DNA of 64,000 nt from Trichomonas vaginalis G3 (Eukaryota; Parabasalia; Trichomonadida; Trichomonadidae): positions 1,062,252 to 1,126,251 of the forward strand of contig NC_067207.1 in NCBI RefSeq assembly GCF_026262505.1. The letters are read 5' to 3'. Positions within the stretch are counted from its first letter, which is position 1. Each line of letters begins with the position of its first letter. The translations under genes were made by a program, and so were the position numbers. The notes beneath the pieces were generated by a model that saw only the letters and a program-made list of their open reading frames with translations, did no database searches and was not told where the DNA came from. This document shows, in pieces, positions 38,596 through 48,383 of this stretch.

Positions 38596-39408
38596 ATGGT
38601 AATAACGAATTTTCCTATTTCAATTTTGACGGTTATTATTAAAAGAAAAAGAAAGATGTCGTCAAAGAAGAACATCAAAAAGTACGGAACAGATATCACA
38701 AATATCGGCGTTAACAGAATCCCAACCAACCTTAATCGTGTAGGCTTTGTAGTTATCAATTGCTACATTGGAACAAGATATTCACTTGGAGATGGCCCAA
38801 TGAATGATGGTTATAACATGGCAAAGTGTCTAAAGAGATATGGATTTCAGGTCTTTTACATCTACGACCAGAAAAGAAACGCTTTCATGGAAAAACTTAA
38901 ATTCTTTTTGGAAAACGTTAAACGCGAGCTTGTTGTATATTACGTAGGTCATGGAACAAGTGTTGCGGATACTGATGGCGATGAAGACGATCAAATGGAT
39001 GAAGCTTTTGTCTTCGTTGACGGAAACGTTATTGACGACGAACTTGTTGAGTGTGTCAGCAACAGTAAAAATACAGAATCAAAGGTTGTTTTTGTTTCTG
39101 ATTGCTGCCATTCAGGCTCCATTTGGGATCTTCAGGGCGGAGATGTGAATGGAAGAAAATTACCAGACAAACTTGTTTCCGTGAGTGCTGCAAACGATAA
39201 ACAAACTGCAAAGCAAACAGTTGCAGAGAGAATGGAACAAGGAATGTTCACTTACAACTTGATGAAGACATTGAAGGCTGATCCAGATATGACAGCTGTT
39301 GAATGCAAGAAACGTCTTGCAACAGCACTTCGAAGATACGCTCAAACAGTTACAATTGCAAGTACTACTCCTGAATTACTTAATGAGCCTTTGTTTTTAA
39401 ATCAATAA
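38596..39408 (+). CDS. metacaspase (clan CD, family C14)
   Basis: A cysteine peptidase of the caspase fold that cleaves after Arg or Lys in known metacaspases. The p20 region shows GFVVINCYIGTRYSLGDGP, the catalytic His in YYVGHGTS (H119 counting from 38596) and the catalytic Cys in VSDCCHSGS (C171). An acidic loop, DGDEDDQMDEAFVFVDG, lies between them and is likely calcium-responsive. The short C-terminal part is p10-like. The protein is compact, with no long prodomain (type I without prodomain). The first ATG gives MVITNFPISILTVIIKRKRK; the internal ATG at 38656 (MSSKKNIKKYG) is an equally good or better start. It is transcribed towards SMC4, with 170 bases between the stops. Confidence 0.92.
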   Translation: MVITNFPISILTVIIKRKRKMSSKKNIKKYGTDITNIGVNRIPTNLNRVGFVVINCYIGTRYSLGDGPMNDGYNMAKCLKRYGFQVFYIYDQKRNAFMEKLKFFLENVKRELVVYYVGHGTSVADTDGDEDDQMDEAFVFVDGNVIDDELVECVSNSKNTESKVVFVSDCCHSGSIWDLQGGDVNGRKLPDKLVSVSAANDKQTAKQTVAERMEQGMFTYNLMKTLKADPDMTAVECKKRLATALRRYAQTVTIASTTPELLNEPLFLNQ

Positions 39409-39580
39409 AGATATTGAGTATTCAGATTTAAATTATCTCCACATTTTTAGGAAAAAGCTATAAAAGTGAAAATGTAAATGTTATACACTATTAATGTATT
39501 ATAATTTTTGTATATTTATAAAAAAAATAGAATTACATAATTTTTACAACAATTTTATCAAACAAAATGTAAGCACATAT

Positions 39581-42500
39581 TTATACAGTTATACCTGAGT
39601 TGCTGAATAATGAAGGTTCAAGAGATATTGTTGATGTGCAATCTCTGACTTTAAAGATACCAACAAGTCTATCTGCAATTTCAAACATGTTATTTCTTAA
39701 TGTCACGACAATGAATTGTGCATCTGCAGTTCTCTCCTTCAAGAAGTTTGCAATGATGGAGACATTTCTGAAATCAAGGGCAGCATCTATTTCATCCATA
39801 ATATAGAAAGGAGTTGGTTTGAAATTATGGAGTGCAAAAATGAGAGATAAACTTGCCAAAGTTTTTTCTCCGCCGCTAAGATTTATAATTGGTTTCCAAG
39901 ACTTTCCTGGAGGTCTAACAGAGAATACAATACCTTGTCCAAATGGATCTAAGCTATCAACAATCTCTATCATAGCATCGCCTCCTAAAGCTATTCTCTG
40001 GTAAGTTTCTCTCAATGATGTTTGTATCTCTGCAAATCCATGAAGGAACATATCTAATCTTGCTTTTTTAACCTTTGCAAGTTCTTCAGCTATATTATTC
40101 CTCTGCTCAGCTGCATTCTTAAATATTTCAAGGCATTCTTTTACAATTGCATCTTTTGCTGCATATTCTTCAATGACTGAAAGGTTTGGATCCATTTTTC
40201 CAACCCTTTGTTTAATGTTTTCCTTTTCTATTTCTATATCCGTCTCTGATAGATTCTTGTCAAATGATTCATCAGTAACTCCACTTTTTGACAATTTCTG
40301 CGAGTAATATTCATATTGGCGTGAAAGATCTCTTAATGCGTTCTGTGCGGTCTCATAATATATCTTTAGACTATCGATTGAAACTGTAATTTCAGATCTT
40401 TGTCTTCTGTATTCTGTTGATTCTTCTATGTATTTCTTAAGATTTTCTTCTTTGAGAGAAACATCTGCTTCGCTTTCTTCTTTGATTTTCTTTTGCTCCT
40501 CATATCTCTTTTCTAATTCGATTGATTTTTGCTCGTTTTCTGAAAGTCTTTCTTTATGTTTCTCGATATTTGATTCACATTCTTTGATTGTATTCTCTGC
40601 ATTTTCTTTCATTTTAATAGAGCTCTGAACTTTGGCGCTACTTTTAGCTAATAATCTTCTGTTTTCTGATATTTTATTTTCTAATTCTTTGATGATCCTT
40701 TCTTGATCACTTGTTTTATTTCTGAGAAGATCAAAGACAGTTTTCTCTATTTCTCTTATCTTACAAGATAAAGAGTCGATTTCTTGACGTAAATGGTCAA
40801 TTAATGGTTTCTTTTCTTCAATAACCTTTTCTAATTCGTTTATTTTCTCTGAATTGTCGATTAATTCTTCATTTTCTAAATCTGAAATTGTTTTTTGGAC
40901 ATCAGTCAATCTTGTTTCGATGTTTTCTTTATCCATTTGAAGTTTTTGTATTTCAAACTCAACATTTAATTTTTGAATTTCATTTAATTTAATCCTTTTC
41001 TCTTCAATTTCACTCCTCATTGATCGATAAATTTCATCATATTTCTTACTTTCTTCAGCCAATTCTTGAAGTTCTCTTTCGCTAATTAAGTCCATTCCAC
41101 CTTCTTTCTGTCTTGTTCCTCCACCAGACATAGTTCCAGCCGGTTCTATTAATTGACCTTGAAGTGTAACAACTCTTTGTCTTTGTTCAGAGTTGTATGC
41201 CAATTTCTTTGCTATTTCGATATCATCGGCAACCAAAGTGTTTTTGACAGCAAAGAAGAAAGCAGGGAAGAACTTTGGATCGTTCATCCTAACCTTGTCG
41301 ATGATCCTTTTTGATCCTGCAGGAATATCAATATCTTCTGGAACAGAAACTTTGTCTAATGAAATAAATGTAACTCTTCCAAGTCTTCTTCTTTTGATTT
41401 CGGCTAAACATTGTTGTGCAATGTCCATATTATCAACAACTATGTATTTAAGTTTGTTGCCTGCAGCTGCTGTCATGGCTGCATTATATTTTCTATCAAT
41501 TTCTCCAAGTTTTGCAAGCTTTCCATAAACTCCTGGTATGTTTAATGACATTATTGCATCCAAAGCTTCATTTGAAGACGCGTTTTTCTTCATCAATCTT
41601 TGTGCATCAGCATATGCATTTCCCGATCTCCTTCTGTTATCTGCAGCGCTTTCTATATCATTCTGTAACTCATTTAATCTGAGTGTTAAGTTTTCTTTGA
41701 CTTTAACTCTTTCATCATTATCCACTATTTTTTGTTGCAATTCAGCTTCAATCTTTTCTTTTGAGTTTTGTAATTCGACAAATAACTCTTGAGCTTTTTT
41801 AAGATTACCATCATGATCGATAGAAGCCTTCTTCATAGAATATACTTGAGATTCTGCGATTGACATTGTTTTTTGTAACTCAAGATATTCTTCGTTTTTA
41901 ACTGAATTTTGTTTTCTCAAATTCTCCAATTCTTCATTGAAAGATAATGATTCTTGTCTTGCTTCATCACTAAGTTTTTGAAGTTTAATTTTCTCTTCGT
42001 CGAGTTTGATTTTATTATCCTTTAGTTCTTGTTCATTCTGTGTTTTAATATTAGACTCATTTTCTATGATTGTATCCATTGCAGATAAAGTCGTTTCTGC
42101 TTTCTTTTTTTCGTCTTCTGTTTTAGAAATAAGAGAATTAATATGAGAAATTTCCATTTTGCTCTTGTTTCTTTCAGAGTTTAAGTTGGAAAGAATTGAT
42201 GACTCTTTGGAAAGCTGTGCCTTTGCATTATTTAGCTCTGTTTCTAACCTCTTTTTATCTGATTTTTCACCATTAAATTTTGAATCTAATTCTTTAAGCT
42301 GATTTTCCTTCTCATCCAATTCTGTCTTCTTAGATGTCATTTCTTGTTCCTTTTCTTTGATCATTTCTTCTATTTTATTCTTATTTGAGAAATAGGAATG
42401 AGCTTCGAGTACCTTTATCTTCTGTTTCAACTGTAAATATAGATCTGCTTCATCTTTAGCTTCTTTTAATGCATCTCTTTCTCTTTCTGCCATCCTAAGT

Positions 42501-43114
42501 CTATCAAGAGTAAGTGATCTTTCACCATTTGCTTCCTCAAGACGAGATTCACATTCTGCGATAGGTTCAATGTATTTATCTGATCCAATTATATCTTCAA
42601 TGTATTCTAGGAATCCTGTTGGACCATTTGGTGAAGATTTTGGTTTCATTTGTGAAATTGCTTGAACCTCACCCTGTAAGATTAAAAATCTATTATGTTC
42701 GAAGTCTAATTTTTCATGTTTAAGATATTCTGTAATCTCAGTAAAGGATGATTTCTTATTGTTAAGATAGTAATTTGATTCACCACTTTTTTCGACTTGA
42801 CGTGATATTAAAAACGATGACCCTGCGATTTCTTCATTATTTATTGCTTTTGCAAAGTGAACTTCAACTCGAGCATATGAAATGTTTGGATGATCTGGTC
42901 CATTATATATGAGACCAGTTAATTTTGAATGGCGCATTCTTTTTGCTCTGAATCCAAATACAAAAAGAAGAGCGTCGATAAGATTTGATTTTCCGGATCC
43001 GTTAGGACCAACAATACAAGTAAGTTGATTGTTAAATGGTCCTACTATTTGTCTACCATAGTAAGACTTGAAATTTTCAAGTACAATCTGTGTAACAATC
43101 AATCTTTCGCTCAT
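39581..43114 (-). CDS. SMC4: SMC4, condensin ATPase subunit
   Basis: A complete 1177-residue SMC protein (ATG at 43112-43114). The N-terminal head begins IVLENFKSYYGRQIVGPF, with Walker A GPNGSGKS at 36-43 and the SMC4-typical stretch ALLFVFGFRAKRMRHSKL. Long coiled-coil arms flank a hinge at about 515-650 (GVYGKLAKLGEIDRKYNAAM). The C-terminal head has the ABC signature NLSGGEKTLASLSL (about 1078) and Walker B FYIMDEIDAALD (about 1105). It pairs with SMC2 in condensin to compact mitotic chromosomes by ATP-driven loop extrusion. It is shorter than animal SMC4 because the N-terminal extension is absent. Assignment to SMC4 rather than SMC1-3 rests on the FGFRAKRMR and FKSYYGRQ patterns. Confidence 0.93.
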   Translation of the reverse strand: MSERLIVTQIVLENFKSYYGRQIVGPFNNQLTCIVGPNGSGKSNLIDALLFVFGFRAKRMRHSKLTGLIYNGPDHPNISYARVEVHFAKAINNEEIAGSSFLISRQVEKSGESNYYLNNKKSSFTEITEYLKHEKLDFEHNRFLILQGEVQAISQMKPKSSPNGPTGFLEYIEDIIGSDKYIEPIAECESRLEEANGERSLTLDRLRMAERERDALKEAKDEADLYLQLKQKIKVLEAHSYFSNKNKIEEMIKEKEQEMTSKKTELDEKENQLKELDSKFNGEKSDKKRLETELNNAKAQLSKESSILSNLNSERNKSKMEISHINSLISKTEDEKKKAETTLSAMDTIIENESNIKTQNEQELKDNKIKLDEEKIKLQKLSDEARQESLSFNEELENLRKQNSVKNEEYLELQKTMSIAESQVYSMKKASIDHDGNLKKAQELFVELQNSKEKIEAELQQKIVDNDERVKVKENLTLRLNELQNDIESAADNRRRSGNAYADAQRLMKKNASSNEALDAIMSLNIPGVYGKLAKLGEIDRKYNAAMTAAAGNKLKYIVVDNMDIAQQCLAEIKRRRLGRVTFISLDKVSVPEDIDIPAGSKRIIDKVRMNDPKFFPAFFFAVKNTLVADDIEIAKKLAYNSEQRQRVVTLQGQLIEPAGTMSGGGTRQKEGGMDLISERELQELAEESKKYDEIYRSMRSEIEEKRIKLNEIQKLNVEFEIQKLQMDKENIETRLTDVQKTISDLENEELIDNSEKINELEKVIEEKKPLIDHLRQEIDSLSCKIREIEKTVFDLLRNKTSDQERIIKELENKISENRRLLAKSSAKVQSSIKMKENAENTIKECESNIEKHKERLSENEQKSIELEKRYEEQKKIKEESEADVSLKEENLKKYIEESTEYRRQRSEITVSIDSLKIYYETAQNALRDLSRQYEYYSQKLSKSGVTDESFDKNLSETDIEIEKENIKQRVGKMDPNLSVIEEYAAKDAIVKECLEIFKNAAEQRNNIAEELAKVKKARLDMFLHGFAEIQTSLRETYQRIALGGDAMIEIVDSLDPFGQGIVFSVRPPGKSWKPIINLSGGEKTLASLSLIFALHNFKPTPFYIMDEIDAALDFRNVSIIANFLKERTADAQFIVVTLRNNMFEIADRLVGIFKVRDCTSTISLEPSLFSNSGITV

Positions 43115-44032
43115 CTAATTCCTATTATTAAACGGTCACTTTCATCAAATCTGCTTTGGAACAAAATCATGTTTGGTTCCTCTCATAGGTTAGAATCCGC
43201 ATATGAAGCAATGAAAATCAATGGACCTTTAATTTAATTTTTTATTGTAGCATTATACCCTTTGTTATTGATGACATATTGCCAAACATAATCGTGGAAT
43301 TATAATTTGTAGACCAAAAGCTCATAAACCTTCCTTTTGAAAGTTGAACAAATTTGAATTGGAATACGAAGTATTTCTTTTGTTCATTTGTTTATTTCAC
43401 GATCTGTTTAACGAAATTCTCTCAAAATTGGGCATGAATTTTAAAAAAATAAAACTTTGAATTAAATTCTTTTTGAAAAATCTTATGTCTGACAAGCTTA
43501 TTTCAAGCGCATTCCTATATTTATATGTTGCATTACAGGATTTGAATAATTTATGAAATGGCAAAAAAACTTTTGGGTTTGTAGAATTCGTAATGTAATA
43601 AGTATTTCATATTAATATCTTATAATATGCTAGATTCATGAATGAAAAAGATCTTTGAAAAAGACAAATATTCACTCATTTTATATTGGAATTTAGCTAC
43701 TTTTATTGTTGACATTACTGATTTCACATTTGAATGCTAACAAAAATTGAGGCATAGATTAGTCCATTTCCTTTGAATTTTGATAAAATTGTTTATTGAA
43801 TACCGACTTGAATCCGTTTTATTGTAGAATTGTGATTCGTCCGCATCTCTACTGACATGAAAATGTAGGACAAATTCTTTTGTTTTCCCACTTTTTCTAT
43901 GTCAAATTTCACACTATCATTTTATGCAAACATATATTAAAACATAAGAAAAGAAAAAATTAGAAACTTCTGATGTTCTGTCGATTTTGGTAATATTCTT
44001 AAAATTTGAAACAAATTTATCTCTCATTTTTC
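43115..44032. other. intergenic spacer between divergent genes
   Basis: About 920 AT-rich bases between SMC4 and the gene at 44033. A 22-codon frame from ATG 43171 (MFGSSHRLESAYEAMKINGP) looks protein-like and may be a gene scrap. Nothing else recognised. Confidence 0.4.
44024..44028 (+). promoter_or_regulatory. initiator-like TCATT before the 44033 start
   Basis: The A at 44026 is 7 bases before ATG 44033. It supports that ATG over an upstream non-ATG extension of the frame and fits a trichomonad initiator. Confidence 0.5.
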
Positions 44033-45715
44033 ATGATGTTTTCGCTATTGCTCTTACCATTAACACGATCGCTTTATGGTGAAATCATAAGCAAATATGA
44101 TTATCAATTTTTTGATGAATCCTATTCCGACGATCTTGGATTGATAAAGAAACTTTACACAAAGGTCAGATATGATGGTTCAATAAAAAATATTCAAGAT
44201 GCATCTGATTTAGACTACATGGTTAACATTTCCCATTATCATACTGATAATTATAATGTTTATTTCACAGTCAAGCAGACAATCACTAATAAAGGTACCA
44301 CAGAAAAGAAAATTGACCTTTGTACAGCAATGGTGTTCAATGAAATGGATAAGTTTGTTGATTCTTATACTATCCCGAATTTTGGTTGGAGCTTGTATTT
44401 TACAGAAACATTTTACAACACTATAGTTTTACAGAATCATCCAATGGTTACAAATGTTAATGCCCAAGACTATGGACTTGATGAAGAGCCTAGATTCTTT
44501 ACAAACAATCTCACAGCATTGAAAATGACTGTCACAGATTCCCGGGGAATTAATTGGCTTTCGTTTTCCTGGTTAAATAATTATATTAAGCCTGGTGAAT
44601 CAGTTTCTTTCACTTATTTATATTTTGATAAAGAATATGAACCACCACTACTTCAGCTTGATAAATCACTCATTACAGAGGAAGTTGATAGTACCGAACC
44701 AATCCATCTTAAGGGATCTTACTCACATTATTCCGAAGGATTGATGGCAAGAGCTTTTTATCAAATTTATGACAGAAGAACTTATAAACTTGCCAAAAGA
44801 GGACGCATTGGATAATTTGAAATTTCCGAAACAAAGAAATCCGAAAACTTTGATATTTTTGTCGAACCGCCAACGGAATTAGGAGATTACACATTAGAAG
44901 TTTATACATACTTTTCCTTCACTCAATCATATTTATCAGAGTATTTTGACATTACTGTTGTTCCTCCAAATTATAGGCCGAAGTTATATGTGCTTCCGCC
45001 TGACTATATCTATTACATTCCTGATTCAGAAGTGACTTTCTTGGCTTCAGCTTACGATCAAGATTCTGGCGATAAGAAACTTACTGCAAAGGTTTTCTTT
45101 GATAATAAAGAAGTTGCATCTCAAGAAGTTGCTAACAATAAAGATTTGAAAGAATTCAAATTCAAAGTCCCGACTAATACAAAGGCTGGTGATTACGAAG
45201 TCAAAGTTACAGCAACAGATGGTAAGAAGAGTGCAACAAAGAAATTCCCTATTAAAATTCAAAATAATACAGTTCTCACAATTGATTTCGAGCCTAAACT
45301 TAACCTCACATATAACAAGGGTGACAAAGTCAACTTCACCGCCGTAATCAACGATCCAGACACGAACTTTGACAACAAATTCATTGTTTCGCTCTATTAC
45401 AATGATGTAATGAAGTCAAGTCTAACAGCAGAGAATAAAAAGGGATTAATCAGAATTCCTTTATCCTTCTTTATTGCAAAAGATGAAATCAACACCACTG
45501 CTGAAATCAAAATCATAGTAAAAACACCAATTGATACAACAGAGAGATCTACATCAATTAGCATCTTTCAGGATGTAACTGGAAAATTTGCAAGAGAAGG
45601 CAGTGCTTCGAGAGAATCAACAAAGAAGAATGCGCTTATTGCAGTTCTATGCGTCTTAACTGTTCTTACTGTAATTGTTGCCATTGTAGTTGTTATTCTT
45701 TGGCTAAGAAAGTAA
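44033..45715 (+). pseudogene. type I membrane protein gene with one in-frame stop
   Basis: Reading from ATG 44033, a signal peptide (MMFSLLLLPLTRSLYGE) is followed by a long extracellular beta-rich region with several N-glycosylation sites, Ig-like or cadherin-like repeats in the second half (for example VTFLASAYDQDSGDKKLTAK), and a single C-terminal transmembrane helix (ALIAVLCVLTVLTVIVAIVV) with a very short WLRK tail. The frame is continuous except for one TAA at 44813-44815, after RRTYKLAKRGRIG. The sequence on both sides is clearly the same protein, so the stop is recent, an allele, read through, or a base error. It is probably a surface protein; family not recognised. Confidence 0.75.
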
Positions 45716-45939
45716 AATATTTCCTAATATTAATTTCTTTATAATATTGTTTGGAAAATCAGTGATATTTGTGTGTTTAGTGGAGTTATGTCAATATATT
45801 AAAATAGAATTTTATTATAATCTATTAAAAGCAAAAAGTGTTATAGAAAGCTTGAACTTTTGATTATTAATTTTTCTTTTAATTACTGCATCATCAAATT
45901 CATTATCAGAAAAAAATTGAAAAGAAGCAATAATTGCTT

Positions 45940-48036
45940 CTAGATTTGAGAAAAGATGATTTGATCTTCTGCAATAATTTCAATTTGACAGCTTCCAACT
46001 GAAATATCATCATTAATTGGAATATCATAATTAAATCTTACAGGATCCGAGGTTCTAATAGTTTTGTTAAGCAAGTTGTAGCTTTCACTGTTATTTATCT
46101 TGTGATATATACTTATATTGCTATTTCCGTCGATATCTTGTAATGATAAAACTAAATTAATAAACTTTTGTTTATTGATAAAAATTGGGAAACTTGGTTT
46201 TTCAAGTATGGAAAGAACCGGTTCATTGTATAAATACTTGAAGATATAAGTCTTATTTAAACAATAGTTATTCTTTTCGCAGCTAGTTAAATTAATTGTA
46301 TGAAATTCTGACTTCAAATTTTCAGGGATATCTAAATTTAAATTAAATTCATGATCATACTTATCGTCAATATTGATGATAGTACTTTTTGATGTTAGAT
46401 TATCAATTGATGCTGTAACATTGATAATTTCATCACAATCAAGATCAGATACTGTTCCTGAAATTACAATATTTCGATCTAATATATATCTATAAATTTC
46501 TTTCGGTCTGGTGGTTACATCAAGAAAATGATGATTTCTATAAAACATAAATTGTTTTGATTGCATCTTTGATTCGCCTGTTGTTGTTGAGACCCACACT
46601 TTTAAAGTGTATTGACCTTCTTCTAATGGAAAATCTTTAATACTACAATTGCCATCAAACGAAAAGGTCGAAATTGATTCTGTTTTATTCATAGATAATT
46701 CTAAAGCAACTTCTATGTCATTAACGCTGCAATGCAATGAGAAATCACTTACAAAATATCCTCTCCCGCTTACTGGAATTACTGTGTCTATTGTTTTATT
46801 AAAAGTTTTCTTCGAAGGGTCATCTAATTCAAGGGAAAATGAAATGACAAAATCAAAGTTGACATGTACTGTATTGGATAGTTCGATTCCATTGTCCGTA
46901 TATCGAACAGAAAGAGAATGAGTTCCATTGTGCAATTCATCGGGGATACTGATTGAAAATGAATATTGAGAATTCAAATCGTCTTTGTATTCAGAATTAA
47001 TTGGAAAATCATCAATCTGAGTAATTATATTTAGTGGTTCTATCCTTCTTTCATCTAGAAAAACTGTGCCTCTGATGAATTTGTCTTTTCCTTTTTCAAA
47101 TAACACTTTCTCTAAAATGACTTTATTTAAATATGAAATTGGATGTACAGCTGAGCATAAGGCAGTAACAAAATTATCGTTTTGAATGCTTAATGAATCA
47201 ATAGTGTATATAACTGGTGAATTGAGAGGTATAGTAGTATTATAATATGAAGGAAGAGAAGTATCTATAAAGCAAGAATTTGCAGTTAGATTAGAAGTAG
47301 GCCCAATAAAAAACAAAGAATAACCTGTGTTATTTATAATCATGCAATGGCTAATTGTAATCTGACAATTTTCGTATGCTTGATAAACAGCACCCGTTTC
47401 TGCATCAGGTATACTATAATGTTCACGGATTTTATTTTCATTAATGATACAGTATGACATATCTCCTATGCAATTATGATAAATAAAACCATCCTCTGCG
47501 GAATTATTTAAAAAATTAGAAAATCTAATAATGCTATTTGCGTAACCATTTTTATAGATTCCTGACCAAGTTAAATGAGAATGTGATATATTAATATTTT
47601 TATATAAAATATTTCCATAATAACTAGAAATCGATCCAAAGATTGTTTCTGTATTGATGATTGTTGAATCGAGTATGTAATTTTTATATGAATCCGAGTT
47701 TGAAACTGCTATCGCTGAATGCGAGAAACTCATTTTGTTTGCAGCAGCAATGCTTGAACTACAAACTCTGTATTGGACGCAAGCCCCAAGATATTGAGCG
47801 ATTCTAACGATAGAATAATTATTAAGATCAGCAAAACCTGATTCAAAAACAGAATTAGAAACAAGAAGTTTATTATTATCATTCCCTGATATGTTAATTG
47901 CAGTATAGTTGATGAAACTGTATAATACTTCATGTACATGAAAATTTCCATAATTGGAAATAAGAGCTTCTTTTTTTGTCCAGTCAACTGGAATAGTCCC
48001 TCCAAAGAAACGATTCCAGACATCACTAAGGCTCAT
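45940..48036 (-). CDS. Pmp-like beta-helix protein with Ig-like repeats
   Basis: A 698-residue protein from ATG 48036. The N-terminal half has the beta-helix pattern of trichomonad polymorphic-membrane-protein-like surface proteins: short strands, many Asn and Ser, and motifs such as NISHSHLTWSG and ITISHCMIINNTG. It opens with SDVWNRFFGG, a W--FF motif shared with the genes at 53824 and 60678. The C-terminal half has about three Ig-like domains of roughly 100 residues (YSFSISIPDELHNGTHSLSV, FPLEEGQYTLKVWVS, and later units). It carries many N-glycosylation sites. Neither a signal peptide nor a C-terminal membrane helix is present, so it may be truncated at both ends despite a clean frame. 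Confidence 0.65.
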   Translation of the reverse strand: MSLSDVWNRFFGGTIPVDWTKKEALISNYGNFHVHEVLYSFINYTAINISGNDNNKLLVSNSVFESGFADLNNYSIVRIAQYLGACVQYRVCSSSIAAANKMSFSHSAIAVSNSDSYKNYILDSTIINTETIFGSISSYYGNILYKNINISHSHLTWSGIYKNGYANSIIRFSNFLNNSAEDGFIYHNCIGDMSYCIINENKIREHYSIPDAETGAVYQAYENCQITISHCMIINNTGYSLFFIGPTSNLTANSCFIDTSLPSYYNTTIPLNSPVIYTIDSLSIQNDNFVTALCSAVHPISYLNKVILEKVLFEKGKDKFIRGTVFLDERRIEPLNIITQIDDFPINSEYKDDLNSQYSFSISIPDELHNGTHSLSVRYTDNGIELSNTVHVNFDFVISFSLELDDPSKKTFNKTIDTVIPVSGRGYFVSDFSLHCSVNDIEVALELSMNKTESISTFSFDGNCSIKDFPLEEGQYTLKVWVSTTTGESKMQSKQFMFYRNHHFLDVTTRPKEIYRYILDRNIVISGTVSDLDCDEIINVTASIDNLTSKSTIINIDDKYDHEFNLNLDIPENLKSEFHTINLTSCEKNNYCLNKTYIFKYLYNEPVLSILEKPSFPIFINKQKFINLVLSLQDIDGNSNISIYHKINNSESYNLLNKTIRTSDPVRFNYDIPINDDISVGSCQIEIIAEDQIIFSQI

Positions 48037-48383
48037 GTAAACCCATTATAATATTCAGTTTTTTTTTTACTCTCAATTTTGTTTTTACCCAATAATGTTT
48101 TAAATTATACTGTCATTTGACGCAATATATTATAAAAGTGTATAAAACTTGATAACTCAAGTTACATGTTGTATTTCAATCATTAGAATAGCTCACATTG
48201 TTAAAAAATATATGGAAAAGTCGGAATTTCATGTATAATATATAATATGGTTGGTATGACCAGTATCCCATGACTCTTAATTGGATATATGATTCTAAAA
48301 ACATAATTAAATTTAAATACGTCAATACTTATAACATAAATTTAAACAAATAAAAATATACAAAAGATAAAACATAACAACAA
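48037..48383. other. intergenic spacer
   Basis: About 350 AT-rich bases between two minus-strand genes. No element recognised. Confidence 0.4.
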
